A stretch of 64,000 nucleotides of DNA from Devosia pacifica (GCF_014652635.1 NZ_BMZE01000004.1:62001-126000), one strand, 5' to 3'; positions 8,747-18,352 are shown, numbered from the stretch's first letter. Made by a program: numbers and translations. Notes: generated by a model not told the origin, from the letters alone.

Positions 8747-9703
8747 ATGAGCCAGCAGCCTCTTCTCGACATCGAGGATCTCAAGATCACCGTTGGCGGC
8801 AACGCGGTGATCGAGGACGTATCGCTTGGCATCGCGCCGGGTGAGATGGTCGGCCTTGTCGGCGAGTCGGGCTGCGGCAAGTCTGTGACGGCGTTGTCGA
8901 TCATGCGGCTATTGGCCGAGCCCCCCATGCGGGTTGCAGGTGGCCGGATACTGTTCGAAAACGAGGATGTCCTCGAGTACTCCGAGCGGGCGCTCGAGAA
9001 ATTGCGCGGCGACCGCATTTCGATGATCTTTCAGGAGCCGATGACCTCGCTGAACCCCGTGTTCACCATCGGCGAGCAAATCGCCGAAACGTTGCTGCTC
9101 CACCGCGAAATCTCGTCGTCCGCTGCCGAGGCGCGTGCTGTCGAATTGCTGGAGCGCGTCGGCATCCCGGGGCCGAGCGCCGCATTGCGCCGCTATCCGC
9201 ACCAGCTTTCCGGCGGTCAACGTCAACGCGTCATGATCGCGATGGCGCTTGCCTGTGAGCCGAAGCTTCTGATCGCCGACGAGCCGACAACAGCACTCGA
9301 TGTCACGGTTCAAGCGCAGATTCTTGATCTGATTGACGATCTCAGGCGCGAGACCGGCATGGCGGTCTTGCTGATCACCCACGATCTTGGCGTCGTTTCG
9401 CAATATTGCGACAGGGTCGCCGTAATGTATGGCGGGCGCATCGTTGAAACTGCAAGCGCCGAGGATTTGTTCGGCCATCCGCGTCATCGCTATACTGAGG
9501 CGCTGCTGCGCACCATTCCGGCATCCAATCCCCCCGGCACCGACCTTCCGGCGATTCCCGGAGCGGTGCCGCCCCCAGGCCGCCGCCCCTCAGGCTGCGC
9601 CTTCCACCCGCGCTGCCACGCGGTTGTCGAGGAGTGCCCAAGGCTGGTCCCGGACCTTGTCGGCGGCACCCACCGCGCCAGGTGCTGGAACCCCGTCGCA
9701 TGA
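8747..9703 (+). CDS. ABC importer ATPase, DppD/OppD type
   Basis: Cytosolic ATPase of 318 residues that powers the peptide-type importer. Walker A GESGCGKS is at 39-46, the Q loop in FQEPMTSLNP, signature LSGGQRQR at 154-161 and Walker B LLIADEPTTALD just after. The C-terminal oligopeptide/dipeptide extension carries the CAFHPRC cysteine motif. It is divergent from the binding protein and permeases, so the complete importer is split between two transcripts sharing one control region. The stop overlaps the next ATPase start (ATGA). Confidence 0.94.
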   Translation: MSQQPLLDIEDLKITVGGNAVIEDVSLGIAPGEMVGLVGESGCGKSVTALSIMRLLAEPPMRVAGGRILFENEDVLEYSERALEKLRGDRISMIFQEPMTSLNPVFTIGEQIAETLLLHREISSSAAEARAVELLERVGIPGPSAALRRYPHQLSGGQRQRVMIAMALACEPKLLIADEPTTALDVTVQAQILDLIDDLRRETGMAVLLITHDLGVVSQYCDRVAVMYGGRIVETASAEDLFGHPRHRYTEALLRTIPASNPPGTDLPAIPGAVPPPGRRPSGCAFHPRCHAVVEECPRLVPDLVGGTHRARCWNPVA

Positions 9704-10659
9704 GCCTTTTACAAGTCAACAAGCTATCGAAGACCTACCCCAATTTGGGCGGGCCACCAGTGCAGGCGGTTTCGGAGGTGTCCCTTCACGTCGACGAAGG
9801 CGAGGTCCTTGGAGTGGTCGGGGAATCCGGCTGCGGCAAGTCCACCCTGGGACGCAGCCTGCTGCGCCTGATCGAGCCGAGCTCGGGCGAGGTTATTTTC
9901 GCCGGCAAATCGCTGACGCGGCTGTCGCAGACCGAAATGAAAGCGGTTCGGCGCGACATGCAGGTGATCTTTCAGGATCCGTTCGGCTCGTTAAACCCGC
10001 GCCACACAGTCGGCTACATTATCGGCGAGCCGCTGATTGTGCATCGCCGCGGGAATAAGGCTGAGCGGCGTCGGCGGGTCGAAGAGTTGCTCGGCATTGT
10101 CGGCCTGCCTCAGGATGCTGCAGACCGCTACCCGCACGAGTTTTCGGGCGGCCAGCGGCAGCGCATTGCCATTGCGCGAGCCCTGGCGCTCGACCCGAAA
10201 CTGCTGATCGCGGATGAGGCCGTCTCCGCGCTCGACGTGTCGATTCAGAGCCAGATCATCAATCTGATAGCCGATCTGCAAAAGCGCCTGTCGCTGGCGA
10301 TCATCTTCATCAGTCACGACCTCTCGGTGATCCGCCACGTCAGTGACCGTATCGCGGTCATGTATCTTGGGCGGATCGTTGAGGTCGGCCCTGCCGAAGA
10401 GATCATGCAGGCCCCAAAGCATCCCTATACGCAGGCTCTGCTTTCAGCCGTGCCGCGGCCCGGTGTTGCGCGCACAGAGCGTATCAAGCTGGCGGGAGAA
10501 CTTCCCGATCCGACAGATCCTCCGTCGGGCTGTGCCTTTCACACCCGATGCCCGAAGGTAATGGATGTGTGCCGGCTCGAGCGGCCGGACCTAGTGCAGC
10601 GCCAGATCGATGGACACCCAACCCCAGGCGAGGCCGCATGTCATCTGTATCCAGCGTAA
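9700..10659 (+). CDS. ABC importer ATPase, DppF/OppF type
   Basis: Second ATPase, 319 residues from ATG 9700 in a four-base overlap with the first. Walker A GESGCGKST lies near residue 46, the Q-loop in FQDPFGSLNPR, signature FSGGQRQR, Walker B LLIADEAVSALDV (Ala in place of the usual Pro after the catalytic Glu). The oligopeptide C-terminal extension holds CAFHTRCPKVMDVC. Together the two form the nucleotide-binding pair for the permeases at 5.3-7.0 kb. Confidence 0.94.
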   Translation: MSLLQVNKLSKTYPNLGGPPVQAVSEVSLHVDEGEVLGVVGESGCGKSTLGRSLLRLIEPSSGEVIFAGKSLTRLSQTEMKAVRRDMQVIFQDPFGSLNPRHTVGYIIGEPLIVHRRGNKAERRRRVEELLGIVGLPQDAADRYPHEFSGGQRQRIAIARALALDPKLLIADEAVSALDVSIQSQIINLIADLQKRLSLAIIFISHDLSVIRHVSDRIAVMYLGRIVEVGPAEEIMQAPKHPYTQALLSAVPRPGVARTERIKLAGELPDPTDPPSGCAFHTRCPKVMDVCRLERPDLVQRQIDGHPTPGEAACHLYPA

Positions 10660-11657
10660 GTCATGAAGAGCGTCTCGGCAGGGCCTTCGCGCCGGTTGCG
10701 GAGGCCATTGAAGCCGGTCGAATCCCCGGCGGTGTACTTGGGCTGATCGATGCCGAGGGCCAGAGAGGTGTGCTGGCAAAGGGCCGCGCGCAGGTCGTGC
10801 CGAACGCGCGCGAGATGCGTGAGGATACCTGGTTCGATTTGGCGTCGCTCACAAAGGTGATTTTCACCAGTGTGCGCATTCTCGAATTGGCGGCGCAGGG
10901 GACAATCGATCTCGATGCGCCGCTGATTTCTGTGCTCCCGGATTTGCGCCAGTACAATCCCGATGCCTGGGAGCGCAAGATCACCTTTCGTCAATGCCTC
11001 GGCCATCAGACGCCGTTCCCGGCGGTCGAGCCGATCTACACCTATGGGCGCGATCCCGATCTGTTGCGGACCTTCATCTTGCAGCGCGAATGGCGGGCGG
11101 GCCCTTCGGTCTATTCCGACATCAACTACATCCTGCTTGGCCTTGCGCTTGAACGGCTTGAAGGAAAATGGATCCGCGAGATGGATGCGGGCAAGGGATT
11201 TGCCTGGTCCGCCGATCCGGAGCAGAGCGCTGCAACCGAGGACTGCGTTTGGCGCCACCGGGTACTGTGCGGCGAAGTGCACGACGATAACTGCGCAGCG
11301 CTCGAAGGCTCGGGGCATGCCGGGCTTTTTGGCACCGTCGCGTCGGTGCTCGATTTCGCGGAGGGCGTTTTGAACGCGTCCCGGGTCTCACCGGCTACGG
11401 TTGCGCTGATGCGAACACCGCTTTCCGACAAGCGCACGCATGGCTGGGAACGGCCCTATATCGGTTGGTCCGGTGGCGGGCACTGCACAGCCGATACGAT
11501 CGGACACACCGGCTTTACCGGCACTGGCCTATGGATCGATTTCGAGAATGGACGCGCCTGGACGCTGTTGACCAACAGGGTTCATCCGACACGACATTTC
11601 GACAGCGGCATCTTTGCCCTCAGGCGTGCCGTTGGTGACGCGATCAATCAAGCATAA
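10638..11657 (+). CDS. Serine hydrolase, beta-lactamase/transpeptidase fold
   Basis: Protein of 339 residues from ATG 10638, overlapping the ATPase stop by 22 bases. It has the class C beta-lactamase/esterase active-site set: SLTK (Ser and Lys) in [10 protein letters not shown] near residue 75, the YSDINY Tyr motif, and HTGFTG in the place of the KTG box. There is no evident signal peptide, so it should act in the cytosol. Members include EstB-type esterases, D-aminopeptidases and beta-lactamases. Lying between a muropeptide-type importer and AnmK, a role in trimming imported muropeptides is plausible; inference. Confidence 0.85.
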   Translation: MSSVSSVSHEERLGRAFAPVAEAIEAGRIPGGVLGLIDAEGQRGVLAKGRAQVVPNAREMREDTWFDLASLTKVIFTSVRILELAAQGTIDLDAPLISVLPDLRQYNPDAWERKITFRQCLGHQTPFPAVEPIYTYGRDPDLLRTFILQREWRAGPSVYSDINYILLGLALERLEGKWIREMDAGKGFAWSADPEQSAATEDCVWRHRVLCGEVHDDNCAALEGSGHAGLFGTVASVLDFAEGVLNASRVSPATVALMRTPLSDKRTHGWERPYIGWSGGGHCTADTIGHTGFTGTGLWIDFENGRAWTLLTNRVHPTRHFDSGIFALRRAVGDAINQA

Positions 11658-11667
11658 AGGACTGACG

Positions 11668-12783
11668 ATGCAGCCAATCTGGACCATCGGCTTGATGACC
11701 GGCACGGTTCTCGATGGAAATATCGACATCGCGCTGCTGCGCACCGACGGCGAGAGCATCGAAGAGTTCGGCGCCTATACGCTCGCACCCTACGGGGCAG
11801 AGTTAAATTCACTCCTGCAGGAAACGCTGGCCGCAGCCCGCATCTGGAATTTTGATCCCCCGGACCCTGAAATTTTTGCTCGCGCCGAAGCCGCGCTCAC
11901 AAAAGCGCAGGCAGAGGCAGTTGCGGCATTTGTCAGCGCGCAAGGCCTCAAGATGGCGGACATCGGCGCTGTGGGCTTTCATGGCCAGAGCGTCTTGCAC
12001 CGCGCGCCTCGAAAAGACCGGCTTGGCGCGACACGACAACTCGGCGATGGCGAGCTGATGGCCGCGATGCTTGGCACCAAGGTGGTCTATGATTTTCGCT
12101 CGGCAGACGTTGCAGCCGGCGGGCAGGGCGCACCGTTGTCCGCTGTCTATCACCGGGCCCTTCTCAGGGATCTAGGCGCTTCCGGCGATACTGCAGTGCT
12201 CAATCTCGGTGGCGTCGCCAATATCACCTGGACCGACGGAGATGAGGAGGTCATCGCCTTCGACACGGGGCCTGCCAATGCGCCGATCAACGACTTCGTG
12301 CGCGCCAATGGCGGCGGCGATATGGATCGCGACGGTCGGTTGGCGCTCACTGGTACGGTTGCGGAAACGCGGCTCCAAAAGCTGCTGCGGCATCCATATC
12401 TGAGCGCCCCCTTCCCGAAATCCCTTGATCGCTTCGACTTTACCGCCGACATGGCCGATGGCCTCAGCCTCGAAGATGGCGCCGCGACACTGACCGCGTT
12501 TACAACGTCAGCAGTTGGCAAAGCTCTGGATTTGCTGCCGCAACGGCCGCAACGCCTGATTGTGTGCGGCGGTGGCCGACGCAACCCGGCCATCATGCAG
12601 ATGCTCAACGAGCGGGCTGGCGTGGAGGCTGTTTCAGCAGAGTCTGTGGGCTGGCGCGGCGATGCCATCGAAGCGGAGTGCTTCGGTTTTCTCGCCGCGC
12701 GCGTCTTGCGTGGTTTGCCAATAAGCTTTCCGACAACTACCGGCGCCCCCGAACCGATGACCGGGGGCAGGGTGGCCGGCTGA
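11668..12783 (+). CDS. anmK: Anhydro-N-acetylmuramic acid kinase
   Basis: Cleaves the 1,6-anhydro ring of anhydro-MurNAc and phosphorylates it to MurNAc-6-P. The start at ATG 11668 follows AAAGGA and gives 371 residues, the normal length. Family signatures are clear: [16 protein letters not shown] (phosphate loop), [28 protein letters not shown] (catalytic Asp region), [10 protein letters not shown] and [12 protein letters not shown]. The usual GLMSGTSLDGID is altered to MTGTVLDGN. Its product is the substrate of MurQ, which is encoded convergently with no intergenic base. Confidence 0.95.
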   Translation: MQPIWTIGLMTGTVLDGNIDIALLRTDGESIEEFGAYTLAPYGAELNSLLQETLAAARIWNFDPPDPEIFARAEAALTKAQAEAVAAFVSAQGLKMADIGAVGFHGQSVLHRAPRKDRLGATRQLGDGELMAAMLGTKVVYDFRSADVAAGGQGAPLSAVYHRALLRDLGASGDTAVLNLGGVANITWTDGDEEVIAFDTGPANAPINDFVRANGGGDMDRDGRLALTGTVAETRLQKLLRHPYLSAPFPKSLDRFDFTADMADGLSLEDGAATLTAFTTSAVGKALDLLPQRPQRLIVCGGGRRNPAIMQMLNERAGVEAVSAESVGWRGDAIEAECFGFLAARVLRGLPISFPTTTGAPEPMTGGRVAG

Positions 12784-13662
12784 TCAGACGAGGGCCCGGC
12801 CGAGCTTGCCGTCCACCCGATCGAGCAGGGCTTCGGCATCGGAAGCGTCGAGATGCTTGGCGATCATCACGGAGGCAATCTTGATGCTACCCTGTGCGGC
12901 GTCGAGCGCTTCTCGGGCAGTCTCGTAGTCGGCGTCCGTGATCTGCGCCACCATTTTCGCGGCGCGATCCTGCAGCTTTACATTGGTTGGACGCATCTCG
13001 ACCATCATGCCTTTGTAAACGAAGCCGAGCCGGATCATGATGCCGGTGGAGATACAGTTCAGCGCCACCTTCTGCGCGGTCCCCGCCTTCATGCGGGTGG
13101 AGCCGGCAAGAAACTCTGTTCCGGTCTCGATAAGAACGGGCAACTCGGCAGCGTCGCCCAGTTTGCCGCCACGATTATTGAAGATGCCGATGGTCAGCGC
13201 GCCGGACTTTTTTGCATGTTCTAACCCGGCGATCGCGAAAGGAGTGCGTCCGCTTGCCGCAAGACCGATGACCACATCATCCGACCCGATCTTTAGGTCA
13301 TCAAGTCCTTCGATGGCCAAAGCCTCGCTGTCCTCGGCGCCTTCTGCGGCGTGAAAAAACGCATCGCGCCCGCCGGCCATCAGCGTGATTGCCCGCTCAT
13401 AGGGCCAGTTGAAAGTCGGGGGGAGCTCTGCAGCGTCCTGCATTGCGATGCGCCCTGATGTGCCGGCTCCGAGATAGATCAGGCGGCCCGTATCTCCCAG
13501 CCGCGCTGCGCCTTGGTCGATGGCCGCCGCAATCTGCGCATTCGCCATTTGAACGGCAGCGATCGCTGCGTACTGGCCCTCAATGATACCGGCCACCAGC
13601 TCTGGGCTGGTCCAGTCATCGATGCCGGCAAATCGCTGCGAAGCGGTTTCGGTGGTGCTCAT
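12784..13662 (-). CDS. murQ: N-acetylmuramic acid 6-phosphate etherase
   Basis: Hydrolyses the lactyl ether of MurNAc-6-P to give GlcNAc-6-P and D-lactate. 292 residues from ATG 13662, behind AGGAGA; a longer reading would run through the kinase gene and is rejected. SIS-fold signatures include LGAGTSGRIAMQDAAELPPT, EGAEDSEALA and GSTRMKAGTAQKVALN, which surround the sugar phosphate and catalytic acid residues. Start overlaps the kinase stop by four bases. Last gene of the minus-strand operon that begins at 19.5 kb. Confidence 0.96.
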   Translation of the reverse strand: MSTTETASQRFAGIDDWTSPELVAGIIEGQYAAIAAVQMANAQIAAAIDQGAARLGDTGRLIYLGAGTSGRIAMQDAAELPPTFNWPYERAITLMAGGRDAFFHAAEGAEDSEALAIEGLDDLKIGSDDVVIGLAASGRTPFAIAGLEHAKKSGALTIGIFNNRGGKLGDAAELPVLIETGTEFLAGSTRMKAGTAQKVALNCISTGIMIRLGFVYKGMMVEMRPTNVKLQDRAAKMVAQITDADYETAREALDAAQGSIKIASVMIAKHLDASDAEALLDRVDGKLGRALV

Positions 13663-14570
13663 CGGTTCTCCTGTTTGTGTGCAGCAGTGGCTGCCCGTTG
13701 TGCTGCCGATAGCGCAGCGTCGATCTGGGGGAAATAGACCTCGAGATCGCTGAGCGCTCTTTCTATTTCCGGCTTGATACCATGAAGGCGCGGTATCCCG
13801 CCGACGATCGCCACCGGTAATTGTGTAGTGCGCGAGATCAAGGCGCGAGCTAGCCGGGCCAGCTCCACGCCGGCCTCTTCGATGATGCCGGCGGCCACGG
13901 GGTCGCCCTTGGCGCCGGCTTCCGCGACCGATTGTGCGAGCGTTCCGATGCGCCCACGATCGCCACCGTAAACGAACGCCCGCGTCGCATCCCAATTGTC
14001 CCCGCCAATCGCCGAGAACACGGTTTCGGCGAGGAGCGACGCCTGGTCGAAGCCCCCAGTTTCGTCGAACAAGCGATACAGTCGATCGAGCGCCTTGAGC
14101 GCGATCCAGCTTCCGGAGCCGCCATCATCTATGAGAATGCCGCGGCCACCGACGCGGATCGGCGTTCCGTCGCGCTGAAGATGTAGCCCAATGGAGCCAG
14201 TTCCTGCCGAGATCAGATGACCCTCACCCGGCGCAAACACCGCGCGATACGCTAGGGCGATATCGTCATCGAGCGCGATCGCCTCATCTGTAAGGCCAAA
14301 GACTTCACGGACCAGCGCGCGAAGTGCGTCCCGCACCTGTACCCCGTAGCCCGTGAGGCCGATCGAAAGTGCGCGAGGCCGCAGATCTGCGCCCAAAGTG
14401 CCAGCGATCGTCTCGAGTACCGATTTCAGTTTGGTCCGCTCATCGGGGTTGAACAGATGTCCCGTGGCCCCGCCCGCGCTCCCGCGTGCGATCTCATCGC
14501 CTTCGCCGTTGACCGCCACCCAGCGTGTGGCCGTGCCACCAACGTCGATGCCGAGATAGATCGCGGTCAT
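13659..14570 (-). CDS. BadF/BadG/BcrA/BcrD-family amino-sugar kinase (GlcNAc/MurNAc kinase-like)
   Basis: ASKHA-fold kinase of 303 residues. The N-terminal phosphate loop is YLGIDVGGTATRW; a second loop is HLISAGTGSIGLH; the adenosine motif is IVGGIPRLH near the C-terminus. This family contains human-type GlcNAc kinase and clostridial MurK, which phosphorylates MurNAc and GlcNAc. With MurQ next to it, a free-MurNAc or GlcNAc kinase feeding the etherase is a sensible reading. It sits between nanE-like and murQ genes with one- and four-base overlaps. Confidence 0.85.
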   Translation of the reverse strand: MTAIYLGIDVGGTATRWVAVNGEGDEIARGSAGGATGHLFNPDERTKLKSVLETIAGTLGADLRPRALSIGLTGYGVQVRDALRALVREVFGLTDEAIALDDDIALAYRAVFAPGEGHLISAGTGSIGLHLQRDGTPIRVGGRGILIDDGGSGSWIALKALDRLYRLFDETGGFDQASLLAETVFSAIGGDNWDATRAFVYGGDRGRIGTLAQSVAEAGAKGDPVAAGIIEEAGVELARLARALISRTTQLPVAIVGGIPRLHGIKPEIERALSDLEVYFPQIDAALSAAQRAATAAHKQENR

Positions 14571-15244
14571 TAGTGCCCCAGAACACGCCGCGCAAAGCTG
14601 CGGGTAATCTCGCGCGGGTTGGTGATCATCGTGCCGACAACGACAGCATGGGCTCCTGCATCTATGGCGGCGCGCGCCAGCTCCGGTGTATTGAACCGCC
14701 CCTCGGCAACGACCGGGATGTCGATGCGCGCTGACAACTCGGCAATGAGCGCCAAGTCCGGCCCCTCGGGCTTCGGCGCAGATGCGTCCGTATAGCCGGA
14801 CAGGGTTGTCGCGACATAGGTGGCGCCCATTGAGGCGGCCGCCATACCTTCCTCGAGTGTAGACACATCAGCAAAGACTTCGAGACCCAAGGTATCTCGC
14901 ACATGCTGGATAATGGCATCGGCCGGATCGCCGCTCCGCTGGCGCATCGTGCAATCGAGCGCAATGATGTCGGCGCCCGCACCCGACAATGCCTCTGCGG
15001 CGGCGATCGTCGGGGTGATGTAGACCGGTGATGCCTCGTCGAAGACCTTATGGATACCAATGACCGGAAGGCCGGTAGCCTTGACGGCCTTGACGTCCTC
15101 TGGCCCGTTGGCACGAATAGCGCAGGCGCCGCCATCACGCGCGGCCAGCGCCATCGCGGCCATGAACATTGGTCCATGGAGCGGATTGTCCTCGCGCGCC
15201 TGGCACGAAACGATCAGCCCGCCTTTCTCGATAAGCGTCGTCAT
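14570..15244 (-). CDS. nanE: NanE-like N-acetylmannosamine-6-phosphate 2-epimerase
   Basis: TIM-barrel protein of 224 residues. The start is ATG 15244, overlapping the permease stop by four bases. NanE landmarks: KGGLIVSCQAREDNPLHGP at the N-terminus, ACAIRANGPEDVKAV, IALDCTMRQR, ADVSTLEEG, and VVAEGRFNTPE then AVVVGTMITNPREIT for phosphate binding. NanE converts ManNAc-6-P to GlcNAc-6-P. No sialate lyase (nanA) is visible here, so the source of ManNAc-6-P may be direct ManNAc uptake and phosphorylation, or the enzyme may act on another 6-phosphate. Confidence 0.88.
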   Translation of the reverse strand: MTTLIEKGGLIVSCQAREDNPLHGPMFMAAMALAARDGGACAIRANGPEDVKAVKATGLPVIGIHKVFDEASPVYITPTIAAAEALSGAGADIIALDCTMRQRSGDPADAIIQHVRDTLGLEVFADVSTLEEGMAAASMGATYVATTLSGYTDASAPKPEGPDLALIAELSARIDIPVVAEGRFNTPELARAAIDAGAHAVVVGTMITNPREITRSFARRVLGH

Positions 15245-16104
15245 TTGATCGCTCCGGCTGTCATGCCTGCGATGAACTGGCGGGACAGCAGAATGTAGAT
15301 GATGATGATGGGCAGCGCCGACAGGGTTAGACCCGAATACAGCACGCCATAGTCGGTGGAGTACTCGCCCATGAAGGTCGTCAGACCTTGAGGCAGCGTC
15401 TTGAGGTTGTCGTTCTGGATGAACACCAGCGGGAAGAAGAAGTCGTTCCAGATCGGAACGACATTCTGAATGCCAGCAATGACCATTGCCGGGCGCACTA
15501 ATGGCAGCATGATCGCCCACATGATGCGTGCTTCGCTCGCACCATCCATGCGCGCCGCATCTTCGAGTTCATTCGGCAAGGAGCGAATGAATCCCGTCAT
15601 GATGAATACCGTCGTCGGCAGCCCCATCGCGGTATAGACGAAGATCAGCGAAAACTGGTTGTTCAGCAGCCCGAGGTCACGCATCAGCATGAACAACGGG
15701 ATGATCGCCAGCTTCAGCGGCAAGGTCAGCCCAGCCAGAAAGAACAGCAGGATGAAGCTCGCGCCGAAAAATTCGTACCGCGCGATGGCGTAAGCCGCCA
15801 TGGTGCCGAGCGTCAGCACCAGGGCCATTGCCCCACCTGTCACCACAAACGAGTTGATCAGGTAGCGCAGGAAATTGGTCTCGGTCCAGATCCGCACGAA
15901 GTTGTCGACATGCGTGAAGTCGGGGATCGAGAACGGAGATTGGAAGATCTCCGGATTGGTCTTGAACGCCGAAAAGACCATGATGACGATCGGCGCCAAC
16001 ATGATGAACGTGTTGGCGATCAGGATGATCTGGATCAACCCGTCGCGGCCGAGCGTGCCAAGAAGGCTATTGTGCTGGGGCGGATTGGCAGTGGCGACGG
16101 TCAT
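15241..16104 (-). CDS. Carbohydrate ABC permease, MalG/UgpE type
   Basis: Inner-membrane subunit of 287 residues with six helices. The EAA loop is LEDAARMDGASEARIMW near residue 180, followed by the conserved LPLVRPA. The C-terminus ends SRQFIAGMTAGAIKG-like as expected for MalG relatives. Start and stop overlap both neighbours by ATGA, giving tight coupling MalF-MalG-NanE. Likely carries an amino sugar such as GlcNAc, ManNAc or MurNAc given the downstream enzymes; inference. Confidence 0.93.
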   Translation of the reverse strand: MTVATANPPQHNSLLGTLGRDGLIQIILIANTFIMLAPIVIMVFSAFKTNPEIFQSPFSIPDFTHVDNFVRIWTETNFLRYLINSFVVTGGAMALVLTLGTMAAYAIARYEFFGASFILLFFLAGLTLPLKLAIIPLFMLMRDLGLLNNQFSLIFVYTAMGLPTTVFIMTGFIRSLPNELEDAARMDGASEARIMWAIMLPLVRPAMVIAGIQNVVPIWNDFFFPLVFIQNDNLKTLPQGLTTFMGEYSTDYGVLYSGLTLSALPIIIIYILLSRQFIAGMTAGAIK

Positions 16105-17021
16105 ACCTGGATCTCCCGGGCACGCAGCCGCACAGTGATGACGCTGGCAACCGCAGCTATGAAAATGAAGATCAGCACCGCAAGCGCACTACCCAAGCCG
16201 AAATCCTGCGTACCGGCGGAAACATTGCCGAAGGCGGTGCGGTAGAAATAGAGCCCGAGAACGTCGGTCGATCCGAACGGCGAGCCGTCAAGACCGGCCA
16301 TGATATAGGGTAGCTCGAACCAGTTGAACGCACCGACGAACAACAGCACGAACACGATCGTCGCGCTCGGGGCGACGAGCGGCCAGACGATCTGCGTGAT
16401 CTTGACCCATTCGCTCTCGGTTTCCATGCGTGCGGCGTCGAGAATTTCTGTCGGGATCCGCTGCATGCCGGCGAGGAAAACGAGCGTGGGAAAGCCCACA
16501 AGATGCCACGCGTTGGCGATGATCAAGGCCCAGAGTGCGGTTGAGCTCTGCCCGAGCCACGGCTGCGCTAACTGGTCGAGGCCGATGCCACGCAGCACCT
16601 GGTTCACCGGCCCGAACAGCGGATGATAGAACAGCTTCCACAGATAGCCGACGATGATTGTCGACAGCACCACAGGCATGAACACCGCGATCCGATGAAA
16701 CCGGGCGCCTGGTAGACCGCGCCATAGGCCGTAAGCCAACAGGAACCCAAGCCCGTTCTGCAACACCATCAACGCGAAGAACACGATGATGTTGTGCGTG
16801 AAGGCGTTTCGCGTCCAGCTTGCATATGGCTCGACGAACAGCACCTGGTGAAAATTCGCGAAGCCGACGAATTCGCCGCGCAGCAGGCCCTGCCAGTCGA
16901 AGAACGCATAAGCGAATGCAGCGATGATCGGATAGACGATGAACAGCGCGACGAACGCGAGGGGTGGGGCCACGAGCGTCGTGATCCACAGGCCCCGTCC
17001 GGTCATGCGTAGCTTGGCCAT
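16101..17021 (-). CDS. Carbohydrate ABC permease, MalF/UgpA type
   Basis: 306 residues with six predicted helices and the EAA loop EILDAARMETESEWVKITQI near residue 200, followed by WPLVAPS. Reading starts at ATG 17021 (MAKLRMTGRGLW). The first helix pair and periplasmic loop (FFDWQGLLRGEFVGFANFHQ) match the MalF-type subunits of CUT1 importers. It follows the binding-protein gene with a gap of about 90 bases holding a hairpin. Confidence 0.93.
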   Translation of the reverse strand: MAKLRMTGRGLWITTLVAPPLAFVALFIVYPIIAAFAYAFFDWQGLLRGEFVGFANFHQVLFVEPYASWTRNAFTHNIIVFFALMVLQNGLGFLLAYGLWRGLPGARFHRIAVFMPVVLSTIIVGYLWKLFYHPLFGPVNQVLRGIGLDQLAQPWLGQSSTALWALIIANAWHLVGFPTLVFLAGMQRIPTEILDAARMETESEWVKITQIVWPLVAPSATIVFVLLFVGAFNWFELPYIMAGLDGSPFGSTDVLGLYFYRTAFGNVSAGTQDFGLGSALAVLIFIFIAAVASVITVRLRAREIQV

Positions 17022-17069
17022 GAAGGTCTCTTGGCAGGGCGACCCGGCGGTCGCGTTGGCGAGGAAACT

Positions 17070-17094
17070 TGCCGACCCCCAGCGGGGATCGGCA
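17070..17094 (-). promoter_or_regulatory. Intercistronic hairpin after sugar-binding-protein gene
   Basis: Inverted repeat TGCCGACCCC / GGGGATCGGCA (one bulged A, loop CAGC) between the binding-protein stop and the MalF-type start. Same placement as the hairpins at 7064 and 29880, suggesting message stabilisation rather than full termination. Confidence 0.65.
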
Positions 17095-17113
17095 GTGCGT
17101 CAGGCGTGAAGCC

Positions 17114-18352
17114 TCAGTCCTGGAATGGCTCGTACCACGTCGACAGGCCCTCGGTGATCGTTTCACCGGCAGCCTCTGGCGTCGTTTCACCAGCAAGCAG
17201 CTTCTGCACTTCCTGCTGCAGCAGAACCGAGCCAGACGGCTCGCCATAGCGGAAGTCCACCAACATCATGTAGGGAATCGATGCCTGGTTGAGTTCAGAG
17301 ACTTCCTGCAGCAGGGGATCGGAGAACTCGACACCCGGGATCGGCGAGATGTTGCTGAGACTATCTGCAAAAGCCTGGCCGAATTCCTGGCTCGCAACGT
17401 AGTTCAGGAACTTGAGGGCAGCTTCAGGGTGGTCGGTCGACGCGTTGGCTGCGTAGCCGCCATCATAAAAGAGGCCCACGAGTTTCTCGTCATCGGTCGA
17501 AGTGCCGGGAGCGGCAAACACACCGAGTTCGAGATCCGGATTGAGGTTGCGGAACGTCGCGATCTCGAACGACCCGCCGGCGAACATCGCCGCCATGCCG
17601 GAGCTGAACAGCTGCTGAGCCGACGCGTAGTCCAGCCCGATGAAGCCATCCGGGAAGTAAGCGCTGATCTCTTCGAGATGCGTCAGTGCGTCGATGAAGC
17701 GCTCGTCGGTGAAATCAGCTTCACCGGCGTCGAGATCTTCATAGAAGCCCGAGCCCATGATCGAGGAGGTCAGCGCGCTGACGATAGTCTCGTTCTGCCA
17801 AGCAGTCGCCGTGCCATTGGCAAACGGCATCATTCCGGCTTCCTCGATGGTCTGGGAAATCTCCAGCAGCTCTTCCCAGGTCTCGGGCTCTTCGATGCCG
17901 AGGTCATCGAAGATCTGCTGGTTGTAGATTACCAGCATTGTCTGGCTGGCAAACGGAACGGCGTAGAGCGTTTCATCCGAACGCATGGTCTCGGCGGCAA
18001 GCGCCGAGTCGGGGAACTCCGCCAGTGCCGGAATTTTCTCTTCATCAAGCGGCATCAAATAGCCGGCAGAGGCCACGTTTTCGAGCCCGCCGTATGCGCG
18101 AACCATCATCAGGTCCGGGCCGGTCCCGCCGGCAAGGGCGGTCGACAGGATGGTGTTGTAGTTGGTCGCCTCGAAGCTTTCGAACGTCACCGTGATGTCC
18201 GGGTTTTCTTCCTCGAACGCTGCGATGAACTCCTCGTACTGCGCGCGATCTTCCTGGCGCCAGCTCCAGAATGTGAGGTCCTGTGCCAATGCCGGTGCGG
18301 CGATCGTCGCCGCCCCGAGCACTGCCGCAATGCGGATTGTGGTCTTTGTCAT
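17114..18352 (-). CDS. Carbohydrate ABC substrate-binding protein (family 1)
   Basis: Periplasmic protein of 412 residues, ATG 18352 behind AAGGAGAGGAAG. Signal peptide MTKTTIRIAAVLGAATIAAP with cleavage after ALA. The mature start DLTFWSWRQEDRAQYEEFI and the ITVTFESFEATNY segment are typical of SBP_bac_1 proteins. Encoded between the ATPase and the permeases, so it is the ligand-recognition subunit of this importer. Ligand not readable from sequence; amino sugars favoured by context. Confidence 0.92.
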   Translation of the reverse strand: MTKTTIRIAAVLGAATIAAPALAQDLTFWSWRQEDRAQYEEFIAAFEEENPDITVTFESFEATNYNTILSTALAGGTGPDLMMVRAYGGLENVASAGYLMPLDEEKIPALAEFPDSALAAETMRSDETLYAVPFASQTMLVIYNQQIFDDLGIEEPETWEELLEISQTIEEAGMMPFANGTATAWQNETIVSALTSSIMGSGFYEDLDAGEADFTDERFIDALTHLEEISAYFPDGFIGLDYASAQQLFSSGMAAMFAGGSFEIATFRNLNPDLELGVFAAPGTSTDDEKLVGLFYDGGYAANASTDHPEAALKFLNYVASQEFGQAFADSLSNISPIPGVEFSDPLLQEVSELNQASIPYMMLVDFRYGEPSGSVLLQQEVQKLLAGETTPEAAGETITEGLSTWYEPFQD

